A DNA stretch of 56,091 nucleotides, from the NCBI GenBank assembly GCA_025201375.1, contig JAIWZP010000099.1, positions 1 to 56,091 of the forward strand. Direction: 5' to 3'. Shown here piece after piece: positions 34,414-45,595 of the stretch. The notes beneath the pieces are model-generated. The model saw only the letters and a list, made by a program, of their open reading frames with translations, made no database searches and was not told the origin of the DNA. How positions within the stretch are numbered: the first letter of the stretch is position 1; every line of letters begins with the position of its first letter. This DNA is from Gongronella butleri. Taxonomy: Eukaryota > Mucoromycota > Mucoromycetes > Mucorales > Cunninghamellaceae. Made by a program: the position numbers and the translations under genes.

Positions 34414-35337
34414 TTAGCGTCGTCGGGAGAATTTCGACTGTTTTTCCTGTTGATCGAGCAATTGCTTGCGTCGGAAGGCGCCATCCTTTGCGGCGGTGGA
34501 GATGACCTTGGCAATGAGCTCGACACCGCGGATAGAGTCGTCGTTGGCGGGGATCGGGTAGGTGACGATGCGTGGGTCATAATCGGTGTCTGTGATGGCG
34601 ATGATGGGGATCTTGTTGAGCTGAGCCTCGGCGATGGCAATGGGGTTTTCGAGCGGGTTGAGCAAGACAATGAGGTCAGGCTTGTAAGTCTTGGGTGGGC
34701 GGCCAGGGTCTTCTGGGTCGGGAGGAGCATGGCGGCCGAGAACCTGGTGCGCATTCGTCAAGGTACCGGGAATCCACTTTGACGACACGTGGTAACCCTC
34801 GCACAGGCGCGCAGCTTCGATGGTCAGGTCCTGGAAGCCAGGTCGCGTGCCAATAAACAGAATTGAGCCGCCACGAAGGGCCACCTCGCGCGCAACATTG
34901 CATGCTCGTCGCAAATACACAAGCGTGTGCTCCAGATTGATGATGCTGATGCCCTCGCGTGTACCAAAGATGAAAGGCAGCGTCGAAGGCTCCCATAGAC
35001 TCGTCGAGTGGCCCAAATGCAGACCAGCAGCAAGCAACTTGGCAATCGTCATGTTGTAAGGCGTAATCGCCTCGCTGCTGCGCACCTGCTGGCGCACAGG
35101 CATCTTCATGGCCTCCGCTGGAGGCACAATGTCCTGCGCAGGCTGTTGTTGGCATCGCACAGCGCCACTGCTGAACGAACGAACTATTAAAAAGAAAAAA
35201 AACGCAAAAACAAGAAAAATGTGAGATTTTCCTTTCTTTTATCATCTTTTGTTGGTCGTCTCATATGCTTTACCAGCTGTGGATCTAAAGATGGACTTGT
35301 TCCAAGCCAAGACTTGGGTCAGGGAGCGGCTGGCCAT
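34414..35337 (-). CDS. MRP4: Mitochondrial small-subunit ribosomal protein uS2m (2 exons)
   Basis: Exons 35337-35274 and 35183-34414 give 277 aa. The first 35 residues (MASRSLTQVLAWNKSIFRS...) are Arg/Ser/Ala-rich without acids, a typical matrix-targeting presequence. The rest is an S2 fold: LLAAGLHLGHSTSLWEPS, FIFGTREGISIINLEHTLVYLRRA, ILFIGTRPG, KWIPGTLTN, PDLIVLLNP and the hallmark IPIIAITDTDYDP near residue 220, followed by NDDSIRGVELIAKVIS. It is a structural component of the mitoribosomal small subunit. Its start lies 183 bp from the divergent PRCC gene, so the two probably share a promoter. Minus-strand AATAAA at 34257-34262. Confidence 0.95.
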
Positions 35338-35520
35338 AGTGTAAGGTGTAAAAAAGAGGAAAAAAGAAAGAAAAACAAGAGGCCCGCCCCCTTTTGATGG
35401 CTTTGAAAGTCACAACGGAGCGGGCAGTGTCTGTCGCGGTTTGAAATCGGTCGTCTTCATGCCCCATTTTGATTCATTCGACCTGTCTCTCACTCTTTTC
35501 TCCTCTATTTCATTGAAAAA
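35338..35520. promoter_or_regulatory. Bidirectional promoter MRP4 / PRCC
   Basis: 183 bp between two divergent start codons, without TATA box. It must hold both 5' UTRs and both core promoters. Confidence 0.6.
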
Positions 35521-36903
35521 ATGTCTCTTGTTGCCAACTACGATAGCAGCAGCGGCTCAGAGGCTGAAGACGACCATGTGCAAGTTTTCTCTCGGTCATC
35601 CCAGCCGTCGAAGCTTGCACAGCTTCTGCCGCAGCCCAAGAATACCTCCAAACCACCTTCCAAGGGCAAAAAGCCTGTTTTTATTGTGCCCACCACGCTG
35701 GAGACCGCCGATGACGACGACGATGAGGACGAACAGCCCAAGAAACGACTCAAGACCACCAGCAAGGGCGCCAGCCTAACGGATTTGCTGCCTGCGCCCA
35801 AAAATTCTTCGCTTTTTGCCAAAAAGCCGGCTACCGCCACTACCAGCGCCATGGCACGTCCCGCGCCGCAGCACCACGAGCCCGAGACAGCATCAATTGA
35901 CGAGGAAAAGGACGAAGAAGAGCATGAAGACGACGAGGAAGAAGAAGAAGAAGAAGAGGACGAGGAGGAGGAAGCAGCTGCAAGCAAGTCCAGCAGCTAT
36001 ACGGGCTCGTTTTTCCGACTAGGCAAGGGGGCCTGCATTTTGCATGAAAAAAAGAAGAAAAAAAAGAAGGAATGAAAAAAGAGTGCTAAACATTTCTGCA
36101 TGGACAGGCGATCAGCTCAAGCAGACCCCATCATTACCCGCGCCACGCCAAGCGCATGCATCGACAAGCCAACCACCAGCACCACCAGCAAAATCAACAC
36201 AGATGCAGCCGCCGGAACAACCCGCGCCTGAGCTGGACGATCCCAATGCCATGTATGCCTATGGAGCCGATCCCAATGCCTATGCAGCGTATTATCACTC
36301 TCAGGAGCAATACCAGCATGACGGATACACAGAAACATTGGGCGTGGATGCCGTAAGCAACACCAAAAAAAAAAAAAAAAAAAAAAAGCAAGGAGGCTCA
36401 ATCCCACTTTTTTTTTTTTTTTTGCTCTTCTCCTTGACCCAATTTAGCTTAGCGAGCTTGGCGGCAAGCGCCGTGGCGACCATGCAGGTGTAAATATCAT
36501 TGATGTCAACCAATCGGATATGCTTCCTGACGAGAATTGGAGACGACAAGCCATGGAAATGATGCCAAAAATGCCTGTTCCCGTCGAAGGTGTAAGTTGG
36601 TTAGCAACAAGTAGGGAGACGCGATCTGATGACCTGTTTTTTTGTTGTTTTTCTTATGCTAGGCCGAGGCCAATTCCTTGCAAAAGAAAAAGAACAATAT
36701 TGTTGCTCTCGCTGCTCAAGCAAGAAGCATGCAGCACACACTCGAAGATCAGTATGCCAAGCAGCGCGTCGTCAAAAACGAGGCTCGCAAGCGATATGGT
36801 AAAAAAAAAAAAAAAAAAAGAAAAAAAGACACGCGTCACGCACCCCAGCAAATCGTTTATTCCTTTTTTTTTTGTATATTTTTTATTCTCTTTAGGATTT
36901 TAA
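35521..36903 (+). CDS. PRCC-family nuclear protein (5 exons, one GC-AG intron)
   Basis: Exons 35521-36022, 36108-36352, 36448-36591, 36663-36798 and 36896-36903 give 344 aa. Starts MSLVANYDSS.SE, has acidic and Lys-rich low-complexity parts (Glu/Asp run about 135-160), a DPNAMYAYGADPNAYAAYY segment, and the conserved PRCC C-terminal region: GKRRGDHAGVNIIDVNQSDML, LQKKKNNIVALAAQA and ARKRYGF at the end. Human PRCC ends the same way (KYGF); it is linked to splicing and mitotic checkpoint. The first intron has a GC donor (GCAAGG at 36023): no GT donor in that region restores the frame. The last coding exon is 8 nt, supplying G-F-stop. Confidence 0.85.
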
Positions 36904-36971
36904 AGCTCTGGATAGATCAATTGGATCAGCAAAAAATGGAAGATTCCCGCACAATAAAATAAAAAAAGCGC

Positions 36972-37009
<38 letters not shown>

Positions 37010-37304
37010 GAGCTTGTTGTGTGTGATTTGTCTGATTCGTTTCTGCATGAATTTGAAAAAGGCGGGCGGGGTTCCTTTTTCAGCATGGCATCAGCATCAT
37101 CGGAAAAGAGAGAGAAAGAGAGAGAAAGGGGGGAGAAAAACGAGGGGAACTGCATTGTTTTGCCTTTCTTTCTTTCTTTCCACCTGTTTCTTTTCTTTTT
37201 TATTGCTTTTAGATCTGCTCTTTGTTGCCCTTTGCTTGTTTTATCTTGTTTTTCTGCTTCTTTTGTTCCTTTCACCGTTCGATTATTTTTTTTTTTCGCC
37301 CACT
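36904..37304. other. Spacer PRCC - FHA/RING gene
   Basis: About 400 bp: AATAAA at 36954, an A run of about 31 at 36975-37005, then a T-rich 5' UTR of the next gene. No other feature seen. Confidence 0.5.
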
Positions 37305-38941
37305 ATGCCGTCCGGTCGCTTGCGCAGCCAGTCCACAAGCTCGTCCAACATGACACACTCGCCGCTCCTGTCACGAGGCTTTGCCAGCTTGCGCCGCACA
37401 CACCGCCACACGCTGTCCAATAGCGACCAGCGCCAGACCATCACCGTCGAGCAAGACGACGCTGCGTCGCCAATGACCCCGCCCGTTCCTAGCACCGCGT
37501 CCCCGCCCGCGCCGCCGCACGCCATCGTCAATGAGCATCACATCCGTCTCGTCCCCAACGTTGGCCTTGCTACGCGCTGTTTTGTCTTTGAGGTCATTGA
37601 ACGCACATTGCATTCGGGCGTCATCCTCAAATTGGGTCGCTACAGCGATCGCAATTCAAGTCCGGATCGGCTGTCGTTCAAATCAAAGGTCGTCAGTCGC
37701 TGTCACGCGGAAATCTGGCAGGAAGATGGCAGGGTAAAACTCGATTTTTGCTTTTATTTTTATTTTTTTAGGAGGTTTGGGTGGGAAATAGGGGATGCCA
37801 CTTTTTTTTTTGTGCATTTGGGTGCAATGCGTGATTTTGGGTGCCAATTACTCATAGAAAAGATAAAAAAAAAAGGGGGGGTTGCGAAAGATGAGGAGGC
37901 CAAGGTGTGAGCGTGTTTTGAGAAAGGAGGCAAATCGAGGGGGAGAAAAAAAAAAGGGATGGCGCTTTTTCTTTTTTTTTTTTTTTCATCATGCATACAC
38001 GTGCCATCGATGATGCCTCTCTCACATTTGTTTTTTTTTAGATTTATATCAAGGACTCGGGGTCGTCTAGTGGCACATTTGTGAACCGGGCGCGATTGTC
38101 ACCCGCCAATACGAGCAGCCGACCGTATACGATTCAAGATGGGGACTTGGTGCAATTGGGCGTGGATTACAAGGGCGGGGTCCAGCCCATGTATCGAGCT
38201 GTCAGGATGCGTTTTGAAGTGGACCGGACCGCCGCCGTGCAGCAAACCGCCTTTAGTCGCGCCGCATTCAAGCAGCTGAAGCATTGTCTGCGCAGATCAA
38301 GCCTCACCACGTCCAAGATTTCCGCCTCGTCCAATCTTTCACAACATTCGCCCCCTGAAGAAGGACCCAGCCACACAGAACCCAATTTGCCAAGGCATAC
38401 CCATCTCGCATCGTCCCGTTCGTCGTCGTCGGCCTCGTCGGTCGATATCCAAGAGTGCTGCATCTGTCTGTACGTCATGGGCCCTGGCCAGGCCCTGTTC
38501 ATCGCCCCTTGCTCCCACATCTTCCACTACAGATGCCTGCGCCCCATCCTGCAGCAAAATTTCCCTGGCTTCTCCTGCCCCCTGTGCCGCACGTACTCGG
38601 ACCTCGATGCAACCGTCGCCATTGAACCCGTGTCAGAGGAGGAGGAGGAGGAAATTGCCGTCGGAGACACAGACATTGATCTGCCCGCCATGGCCGCAGG
38701 CGCATCCGCCGCCTCGTCATCTTCCGCCGCCCACCAACACGCGTCTTTCTCACCCCCGGGCGCGTCTTCAAATGCTAGCCACCCCACACCTCCGCCGTCC
38801 ACCTCTTCCCCCTCACATCACCGACGAAAATCAACAGATGCTCTGCTTTCCACCACCCTCGTCGGCTCCCCAACCGCCATGGAGCTCGTCCATCAACACA
38901 CCTCCGTCGATACCTCCTCCATGCCGTCCACCTCTCAGTAA
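37305..38941 (+). CDS. FHA-RING E3 ubiquitin ligase, Dma1/CHFR/RNF8-like (2 exons)
   Basis: Exons 37305-37733 and 38042-38941 give 442 aa. An FHA domain spans about residues 85-190: LGR (Arg112), VVSRCHA (Ser131, His134) and SGTFVN (to Asn158), the residues that bind phosphothreonine. A RING-H2 finger begins at C282-C283-I-C285, continues CSHIFHYRC and ends CPLC (322-325). The order FHA then RING matches yeast Dma1/Dma2, ligases that delay cytokinesis and septation when the spindle is misplaced. The intron interrupts the FHA domain. The 110-residue C-terminal tail is Ser/Ala/Pro-rich and is probably disordered. Start chosen as the first Met of a Ser-rich leader; upstream sequence is T-rich UTR. 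Confidence 0.9.
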
Positions 38942-38971
38942 GCATCTTGTTTCTATCCTTTTATTTGCATG

Positions 38972-38972
<1 letters not shown>

Positions 38973-39003
<31 letters not shown>
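38973..39003. repeat. (CA)n microsatellite
   Basis: About 15 uninterrupted CA units in the 3' UTR region of the FHA-RING gene. Confidence 0.9.
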
Positions 39004-39004
<1 letters not shown>

Positions 39005-39194
39005 GTCTCAAATCGCATCCAAATGGCTTTTTCTTTCATTCAATGCATGGACGCGCGTAATAAAGTTCGTATATTCTAGTGCCCATCGCACTGACAGGGG
39101 GAGAAACACGCAACATGTCGCGTGCGATGCGTATTTTTTATTAATTTCGCAAACATCCTTGGCTTTCAAAAATTTTCGCATGGAAACTTCTTGA

Positions 39195-39545
39195 TTAGCA
39201 CGAGCCGAAACGGCTGGGACAGCCGCTAGGACCCACGGACGTGCCGCTGGGGCCAAAAGACACGCTGTTCACCCAATACGCGTTGATTTGGTCTTGCTTG
39301 TAGCCGAGAGTCGCGTAATTTCCTGTGCAATCGGACGTCGAGAACATCCTGACGACACCGCCGCTATCATTCTCAACGACAGCGGTCTTGAAGTTCTTGA
39401 CACACACGCACTTGCGCTTGCTTTTCGTGCTGATCGAATAGCAGCCGGGCGTGCCGTCGCCATGCGGGTAAAGAAACACTTGGTACGAAGCTAACACCGT
39501 CGATTGGGCAACAATCAAACAAAGCGCAATCCCTTTGAGAAGCAT
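39195..39545 (-). CDS. Small secreted cysteine-rich protein
   Basis: Single-exon 116-aa protein. Residues 1-20 (MLLKGIALCLIVAQSTVLAS) form a signal peptide with likely cleavage after Ala19 or Ser20. The mature part has six cysteines (GCYS, KCVCVK, DCTG, GCPS and the final Cys), which could pair as three disulfides. Aromatic and Gly-rich strands (YQVFLYPHGDGTPGCYS, DCTGNYATLGY, NAYWVNSVSFG) suggest a compact beta fold. I do not recognise the family, so function is unknown; extracellular or wall-associated action follows only from the signal peptide. Minus-strand AATAAA lies at 39137-39142. Unlike most genes here it has no intron. Confidence 0.75.
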   Translation of the reverse strand: MLLKGIALCLIVAQSTVLASYQVFLYPHGDGTPGCYSISTKSKRKCVCVKNFKTAVVENDSGGVVRMFSTSDCTGNYATLGYKQDQINAYWVNSVSFGPSGTSVGPSGCPSRFGSC

Positions 39546-40654
39546 GATTGAAAATGAAAAAAAAAGGAAAAAAGGAAGAAGAGTGCCGCATCGCATGCAA
39601 AATACAGAAATCGACAAGAAATGGACGAATTCAATGAGCTGTCCTACATGCAGAAATGCTTGTCGCACACGAGAAAGTTCCACAGGGCTGGAGAGACGGT
39701 CGTCAGTGCCATTAGGAGGCGCAATGACACCGCATTGGTGCCAATTTGTCAGAATCGCCGCTTTCACTGCAAACGCACGCTTTCTAATGACATTTATTCT
39801 TATTCTTGCAAGATCGAGAATGCCACCATGACAACGACAGTGCGCAAATCAAGGATCATGTCCTCGGTATGTCTTTTCTGTCGAAAAAAAAAATCAAGAT
39901 TTGACTCAACAGAATAAAATTCGAGGCTCATTGTGACCGCCACACAGCCACAATTGCTCCTCCGCAGTCTCCTGATATTTTTTTGCGATTGGGACGAGCT
40001 TGCCTTGAGGGATCAGTAACAATATGGAACAGGCACAAACACGCGTTGCATTTCAATAGGAATGACTTGCAACGCCAATTAAGCGCGCATGTCGCGCTCA
40101 GGGCGCGAAATCTCTGTCAATAATTTTCAAAACGCGCCCAAAACGTAGCGTGAAATGTGACAACGGTCTAGAACAATCAAAAGTGGCCATTGTGGCGAAA
40201 TGAGAGAGAACGCAAAGGAAAGAACGCTTTCGCGCGCTGCGTGCTGTGCACTCTTTCATCGTTTGCTGTAAAATGCACATGCAGCGCTAATCAATCCAGA
40301 ACATGCCGCATCGCATCCCTGCCTTTGTTAATTTTTGCTTTGACAAATGGTTTGAAAGTAACAGACATGCTCCTCTATATGCACAATGGCTCGTTGATGC
40401 GCTTCGCAGAAATAGGCAGCATGCCATGAAAATTTGTCACCCATATGTCGGAGATCAGAGTCCTTGAATTTGTCATTTTACCCGTTTTCGTCCATTTTAT
40501 CATGGATTTACTAATTTCTCATCTCTCATTTATGGTTCATTTAATTTGCACAACCATTCTGCATTGAATGGCGTGCCTCTCGCGCCATTTAAAAGCAAGG
40601 CAAAAAATTTGGAATTGGGCCGAGGGGAACCAGTGTTAAAAATTGACATGAATT
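39546..40654. other. Gene-free stretch upstream of tRNA-Gln
   Basis: About 1.1 kb of AT-rich sequence with the promoter of the secreted-protein gene at its left end. No gene seen. Confidence 0.45.
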
Positions 40655-40726
40655 GGTTTCGTGATGTAATGGTTAGCATTGTGGACTCTGAATCCACCCA
40701 TCCGAGTTCGAGTCTCGGCGAGACCT
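40655..40726 (+). tRNA. tRNA-Gln (anticodon CTG)
   Basis: A 72-nt cloverleaf. The acceptor strand GGTTTCG pairs with CGAGACC (one T-G wobble), the anticodon stem GTGGA/TCCAC holds the loop CTCTGAA with anticodon CTG, and the T arm contains GAGTTCGAGTCTC. Internal promoters are in place: A-box region TAATGGTTAGC and B-box GTTCGAGTC. TTTT at 40731-40734 is the polymerase III terminator. No intron is present. It reads codon CAG. Confidence 0.93.
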
Positions 40727-40988
40727 TCTCTTTTGCTCTTTGCTGGGCTGCTTCCACTAAGAATTCGACGCTTTTTTTGATGGAGTCCATTGATCCTTTC
40801 AACATTCCGTTGTTTTGGATGACCCGAGCAACATATTTTTATTTTTTAGCATCCACGCTACCGCCTAGGAAGCTTGTCATCGTGGTACACTTGCTTTTGA
40901 GTCAAATTTATTGTGTCAATGGCATGTCCTGATGCCTGAAGCATCAAAAGCGCGTGCTTTTGCGAAACATTGGTTTGATCTTTCATCT

Positions 40989-41539
40989 TTATTCACGATT
41001 GGCAGACGGCGACCACCGTCGGAGGACAACCTCGTGTACTTTGCAATGTTCTATAGCCGTCAGGTCAGTGTGCGCAGTCGCCAGTGCCGCCTTGTCGATC
41101 GAGACGTAGCAGATCACAAGTGTCTTTTTGACCATGACGCACACGCGATTAATCCTCAGCAAATTGACCCAATTCGCCATGGGGGCCATGCCTTCTGGCG
41201 GTGGATACAGCTCCATGGACGGCGGGGACGATGAGGATGAGGACGACACACAGGGGACCACAATGACTGAGAAATCCGAGTGATTGACTGTCGCGCCTTG
41301 TCGATAGAGCACTGCAGCGCATTGAAAAAAATAAAAATAAAAATAAAGTTGAGATCAACACGCGACGCGTCAGTATGAATTGGCCTACCAAAATCGACAC
41401 CAAATTTCAAACCATCCTTGGGCACCCATCCCAAGCTACGATAATAGTGATACGCCGCATAATGAAACACGAATTGGTCCGACGATTGATGGAACAAGGA
41501 CCAGCAGTCCGGGGCAGACATCAGGCGGCCGTGCTGGAC

Positions 41540-41577
<38 letters not shown>

Positions 41578-41634
41578 AGAGCAAAAGAGAAGCGCGTAAA
41601 TTAAGTCTGCCTTGTTCAATGTGATTTTCTCTCT

Positions 41635-41670
<36 letters not shown>

Positions 41671-42239
41671 CTTGTCCTCGAGATCCAGGACATCGAGCGC
41701 GTAGATGAGAAAAAAGGTCTCGTAGAGGTCCAGCTGGAATTCCTCGTAATTGTGCCCCTCGGTCCACGCAAGCATCTCGTCGTTTGTGTGCACATCCTCC
41801 GGGTTGGTCGTCGTCACTTCCATTCCTGCGCGCTGCTGTTTCTGTGCGCGCCGCTTCGTCCGCCGCTTGGCCGTCACCTGCTCAGGCGCAAGCGCCTGGC
41901 GCGTCTCTGAAAATGGAAAAACGTCAACAGCCCCGTTCCAATCACTTTTTTGACCAAATATGCTTTACCGCTGCCTTGTTCCAGCCTCGAGTGCCACGTT
42001 GGCACGCTGCGTGAAAGTGTACCCTTGCCAAAGAACCCTTGGGTGATCAGCTGTTCCTGGTGCGCCGAATGGATCCAGACAAATCGGCCAAAATCCATAA
42101 AAGTGCCCTTGATCCGGTCATGCGCCGGCGGCGACATAAACCAGCTCGCGAACCACGATGCCCACGACGTCGGCGGCACAGCAAGTGGTATCGGGAAAGG
42201 TATGATGGGGCCCTTGGTCCGTTTCTTGAGACGTGCCAT
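40989..42239 (-). CDS. SEN2: tRNA-splicing endonuclease catalytic subunit Sen2 (4 exons)
   Basis: Cuts the 5' splice site of intron-containing pre-tRNAs within the Sen2-15-34-54 complex. Exons (minus) 42239-41969, 41906-41671, 41533-41389 and 41311-40989 give 324 aa. The N-terminal QGFFGKGTLSRSVPTW is the Sen2 signature. The C-terminal nuclease domain has FHYAAYHYYRSLGWVPKDGLKFGVDF, then the catalytic triad Tyr220 (LYRQG), His228 (NHSDFSV) and Lys279 (VMVKKTLVICYV). A Ser-run insert (about 240-246) and PPPEG loop lengthen the His-Lys spacing relative to yeast. Basic middle region (KRRTKRRAQKQQR) could bind tRNA. Stop overlaps AATAAA. Intron 2 carries (GA)n near its donor and 35 T before the acceptor. 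A tRNA-Gln gene lies 263 bp beyond its 3' end. Confidence 0.92.
41541..41668. repeat. A35 run and (CT)n microsatellite in SEN2 intron
   Basis: 35 A at 41541-41575 and a CT-rich array at about 41639-41668 on the plus strand, both inside SEN2 intron 2 (41672 side donor, 41534 side acceptor). Confidence 0.9.
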
Positions 42240-42384
42240 TGGAAATGAATAAAATGCGCAAAAAAGAAGAAAAAGAGGGGGGGAAACGGGCACTTGGCAC
42301 TCCGCAGGCCACACTCATATTTATGCAGGGCACGAAATTCTTTTTTTACGCCCCTGTGTTTGCTGGAGGCACCAGGATAGCAAA

Positions 42385-43245
42385 AATTTGCCCACTGGCA
42401 CCAATTACACGAGGATGCATGCCAGAGCGCTCAAAACGAAAAACGAAAAAATGGGTCTCCAGAAATACATCAAACTGGCACAATTGGGCATCCTCATGCA
42501 AAAACGACGAAAAATGCCAAAACGAGTGCGGTCCATCTGTTGCGTGCCGAGCTATTACCTATTTTCGATGTTTCTTCACGAGTGAATATCACACTAACAC
42601 AACACAGCGTCGCGCCAAAAGACCCGCGAGATACTGTAGATGTGTGCCGACTGCCGAGTGCACGAATTTAATAACGTCAATGAGCGGCTAACATGGTCGT
42701 GGGGCAAAACATCGTCCATCCGAAGTTGGCAGAAAAACAAGCTCCCTTCCAATCTATCAGAGCCCATCCAATTTTTTACATATCACTGGAATTCATAGCA
42801 CAACAGAGAGAATGTGCGCGTGCTCTTTTCGATGAGCCTTATTTCTTCAAGGCGCTGCAGCTACTGTAATCTTCACCGAGTTAACCTTGGGTCAAAAACA
42901 CGATTTCAAACATCAAATTGCATTTATCGCCAAATCCGGATAATGGACCTCTGGTTTTTCTGTCATTTTCGTTGGTAAACCAGACGTACAGTATTTACCC
43001 GCTGTACGAATGGCATGATGATTCGAGAACAACCTGAAATCCATCGCTCCAAAAATGCCCACTAAACCCCCTTCAAAAAATCAGGGAAAATCGCGAATTT
43101 GAAAATCGACATGGCGCGCCATCGAGTGACCGCAGTATCGGATTCATTTTTCTGTTTGAGTAATCAAGCCTTGCGCTTCTCAAAAATGAATTAAAAACCA
43201 AGCGTCAATCTGACCGTTGACGAGAAAATCGATATTTTCCCATAA
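42385..43245 (+). repeat. Dispersed repeat R1, copy B
   Basis: Same order of blocks as the other copies: GCGCTCAAAACG..ACGAAAAAATGGGTCTCCAG, CATCAAACTGGCACA, CGAAAAATGCCAAAACGAG, CCGAGTTAACCTTGGGTCAAAAA, ATAATGGACCTCTGG, CGTTGGTAAACCAGACG and CGAATGGCATGATGATTCGAG. Past this it also matches R1-A around the AAAATGG..GCGCGCGATC.AGTG block. Edges approximate. Confidence 0.65.
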
Positions 43246-45299
43246 TCTCACAATTTTGGCCCTAGCGTGATACTGTAAATTGTCATTCGATCCAGTTGAA
43301 AGTTTACAAGCAGAAAGAGACGTGCACTAGTGTCATTTATTTTTATCTGGCAAAGCCGATGCGCAACCTTTGTACACTCTGGACGTCCGAATAAATATTT
43401 CAATCGCCATTTGCTCGGCACAAGACCAATGTAACCCAGGACGTTCTGCTTAGAGAAAAGATGCACAATGCAATCATCTATCCAGCGATCCCAGTTTCAC
43501 CAGCATGCGACCAAAACTGCTCGAGAAATTCTCGTTTCTAAAATTTGACTTGAATCGCTTCTTTTTTCTCGCGATCTGTCAAGTCAACCCCCGATTTTTA
43601 AGGCAGATTTGCTTAGAAAGAGGAGGTCAATGCATCCAATGACATGACTCTCCAAGCACTGGTGTGTAGGTTGCCAAACGGATTTGGATTTTCTGTCAGT
43701 GCTTGAACCTCTCAAGCGGGAGATCCTTCAGATGTATTTTGACCTGACCAACTTTTTTTTTGCCAAAATTCGAAAAAATCATTTCACCACCAAAGATCCA
43801 TCGCAACGCCACGAAACTTTCCGAACTATAGGATTTCGCATCTCTCTTTTCAGAAAAAAATTAAAAACCCGATGTCAAACAGGTGGTTGATCAGCGAGCG
43901 ACTTGACATGGCTGAAATTTTGGCTGTAACGCATTTTTCAAAATATCATTTCGCGGTAAAATCGTGCTTCAATCATTGCCAAACTTGACATCGCGTATTT
44001 TACTATTTTTAACGCTCCTTCTCCTCTTTTCATAAAAAATAAAACCAGATATCACTCTTCTGGCCGTTGTCGAGACATGCAATGATTTCACGAATTTTTG
44101 CAAATGTACTGTAATGCCGACCGCCAGAAAACGTGATTGGATCAGTGCCAAAATTAGCCATTACGTAGTAGGTAATTTTGGCATGTAAATTTACAGTATA
44201 AAGAAAGCGTTACTGTAAAAACTTGTGGGTGATTAGGCTGTTGTCGACAATTTTAGTGAAAAGTTAGCAATTTTTGTATGATTTTCACAAATCTAGTCTT
44301 AAAATCCACAAATCGTGGTTGTAACTCTCCAAAAAACGACCTACTGTATCATTTTAGGTTATTTTGGGCGTCCATTTCCTACAGCATTTTAAAAACCAGG
44401 GGCCAGCTTGGTCGCTGAGCAGATGAATCTGAAATGTTGTTATTTTCACAAGTACAGTAGTTTACTGTAGCACGGGGGTTCGAAATATTTTGTGGGTCGT
44501 GGTGAAAATGGCATCCATTGAGAGAGACGCACGTGGGTGTCGTTTTCGGATTGTTTGCGCGCCCGATGGACGAACTTTGCATGCTTGCAAACGTCCATCA
44601 AACATTGGATAAATTTTCAAACTCATTTTTCTCAACAACTGGGAAAGCAACCCACGGAGCTTTTAACGTGTGAAATGCAGCTGCTAAATCTCTATCGAAT
44701 GAGACCAGTTTCACCGATGGATGGCTAAAACTCATGGAGAAAACTCGCCTTTTCATCAAAATTTTTGATCGCGATTTGCTCGACAACGGTCTAATCGACA
44801 GCCAATTTTTATTGCAGTTTTATTAACAAATAGGGAGGCAAAGCACCTAATGGGATGACTTGCGGCGCGCTACCTTGGGTTTTAACTTTTTGCATCGGTC
44901 CATTTCACCAGCCTGAAGCCCACTCATTCACCAGCTCACGAAAATGCGCGAAGTAAAAAAATATGATAAAAAAATAAAAATTCCATGCAATCCACTACCT
45001 TAATTTGGAAGTGTCAAACCCTAAATTTTTGCAAAAAATCTTGCCCAAAGTAGGCGCTTTTCTCTGTCGATCGCCGTTCATGCGTCACTCTTTGGCCATT
45101 TTTCTCAAGGTGGGGCGATCTTGCCATTTTATCTGCCAATAGCAAATCATCGGAGTTACCTGTTTGAGATGCATTCGGAGTTCGAAATTTCCCAAATTTG
45201 GTATTTTCTGAGATTGAAATGCGTGACCCCTGAGTGACCCCTGAATTTTTCAAAAGTGGTCGTAGCGCTTGGGGGTTTAAGCTTTTTTGTTGCAAGTTT

Positions 45300-45595
45300 T
45301 GCGCTGGATTCGATGCGACTGTCTGTTTTTGAGCGGGGTCGCCCATGCAGATGGACAGATGAATGCAAAATAGTACAAATTTGAGGTTTTTGGCATTTTC
45401 GGGACCAAAAAAAATCGGGCGGGTCCGTCTTGAACACTGGGCTAAAGTTTCTGCCGTGACGCAGGTTTCATTGGCGGGTGAGCAGGCTGTAAAAATTTTT
45501 CTGGAGGCACAGCAGGCCGGCAAAGTCTGAAAAACGCGCTCTTTGGATTTTTAAAAGGTAAATGTGTAAGATTTTGTGCAGTGTAGCCATGTGGC
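45300..45595 (+). repeat. Dispersed repeat R2, copy B
   Basis: Counterpart of 21640-21930, listed there with the shared blocks. It lies about 200 bp beyond the 3' end of the HMG-CoA lyase gene, as R2-A lies just beyond the 3' end of the glycosyltransferase gene. Confidence 0.75.
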
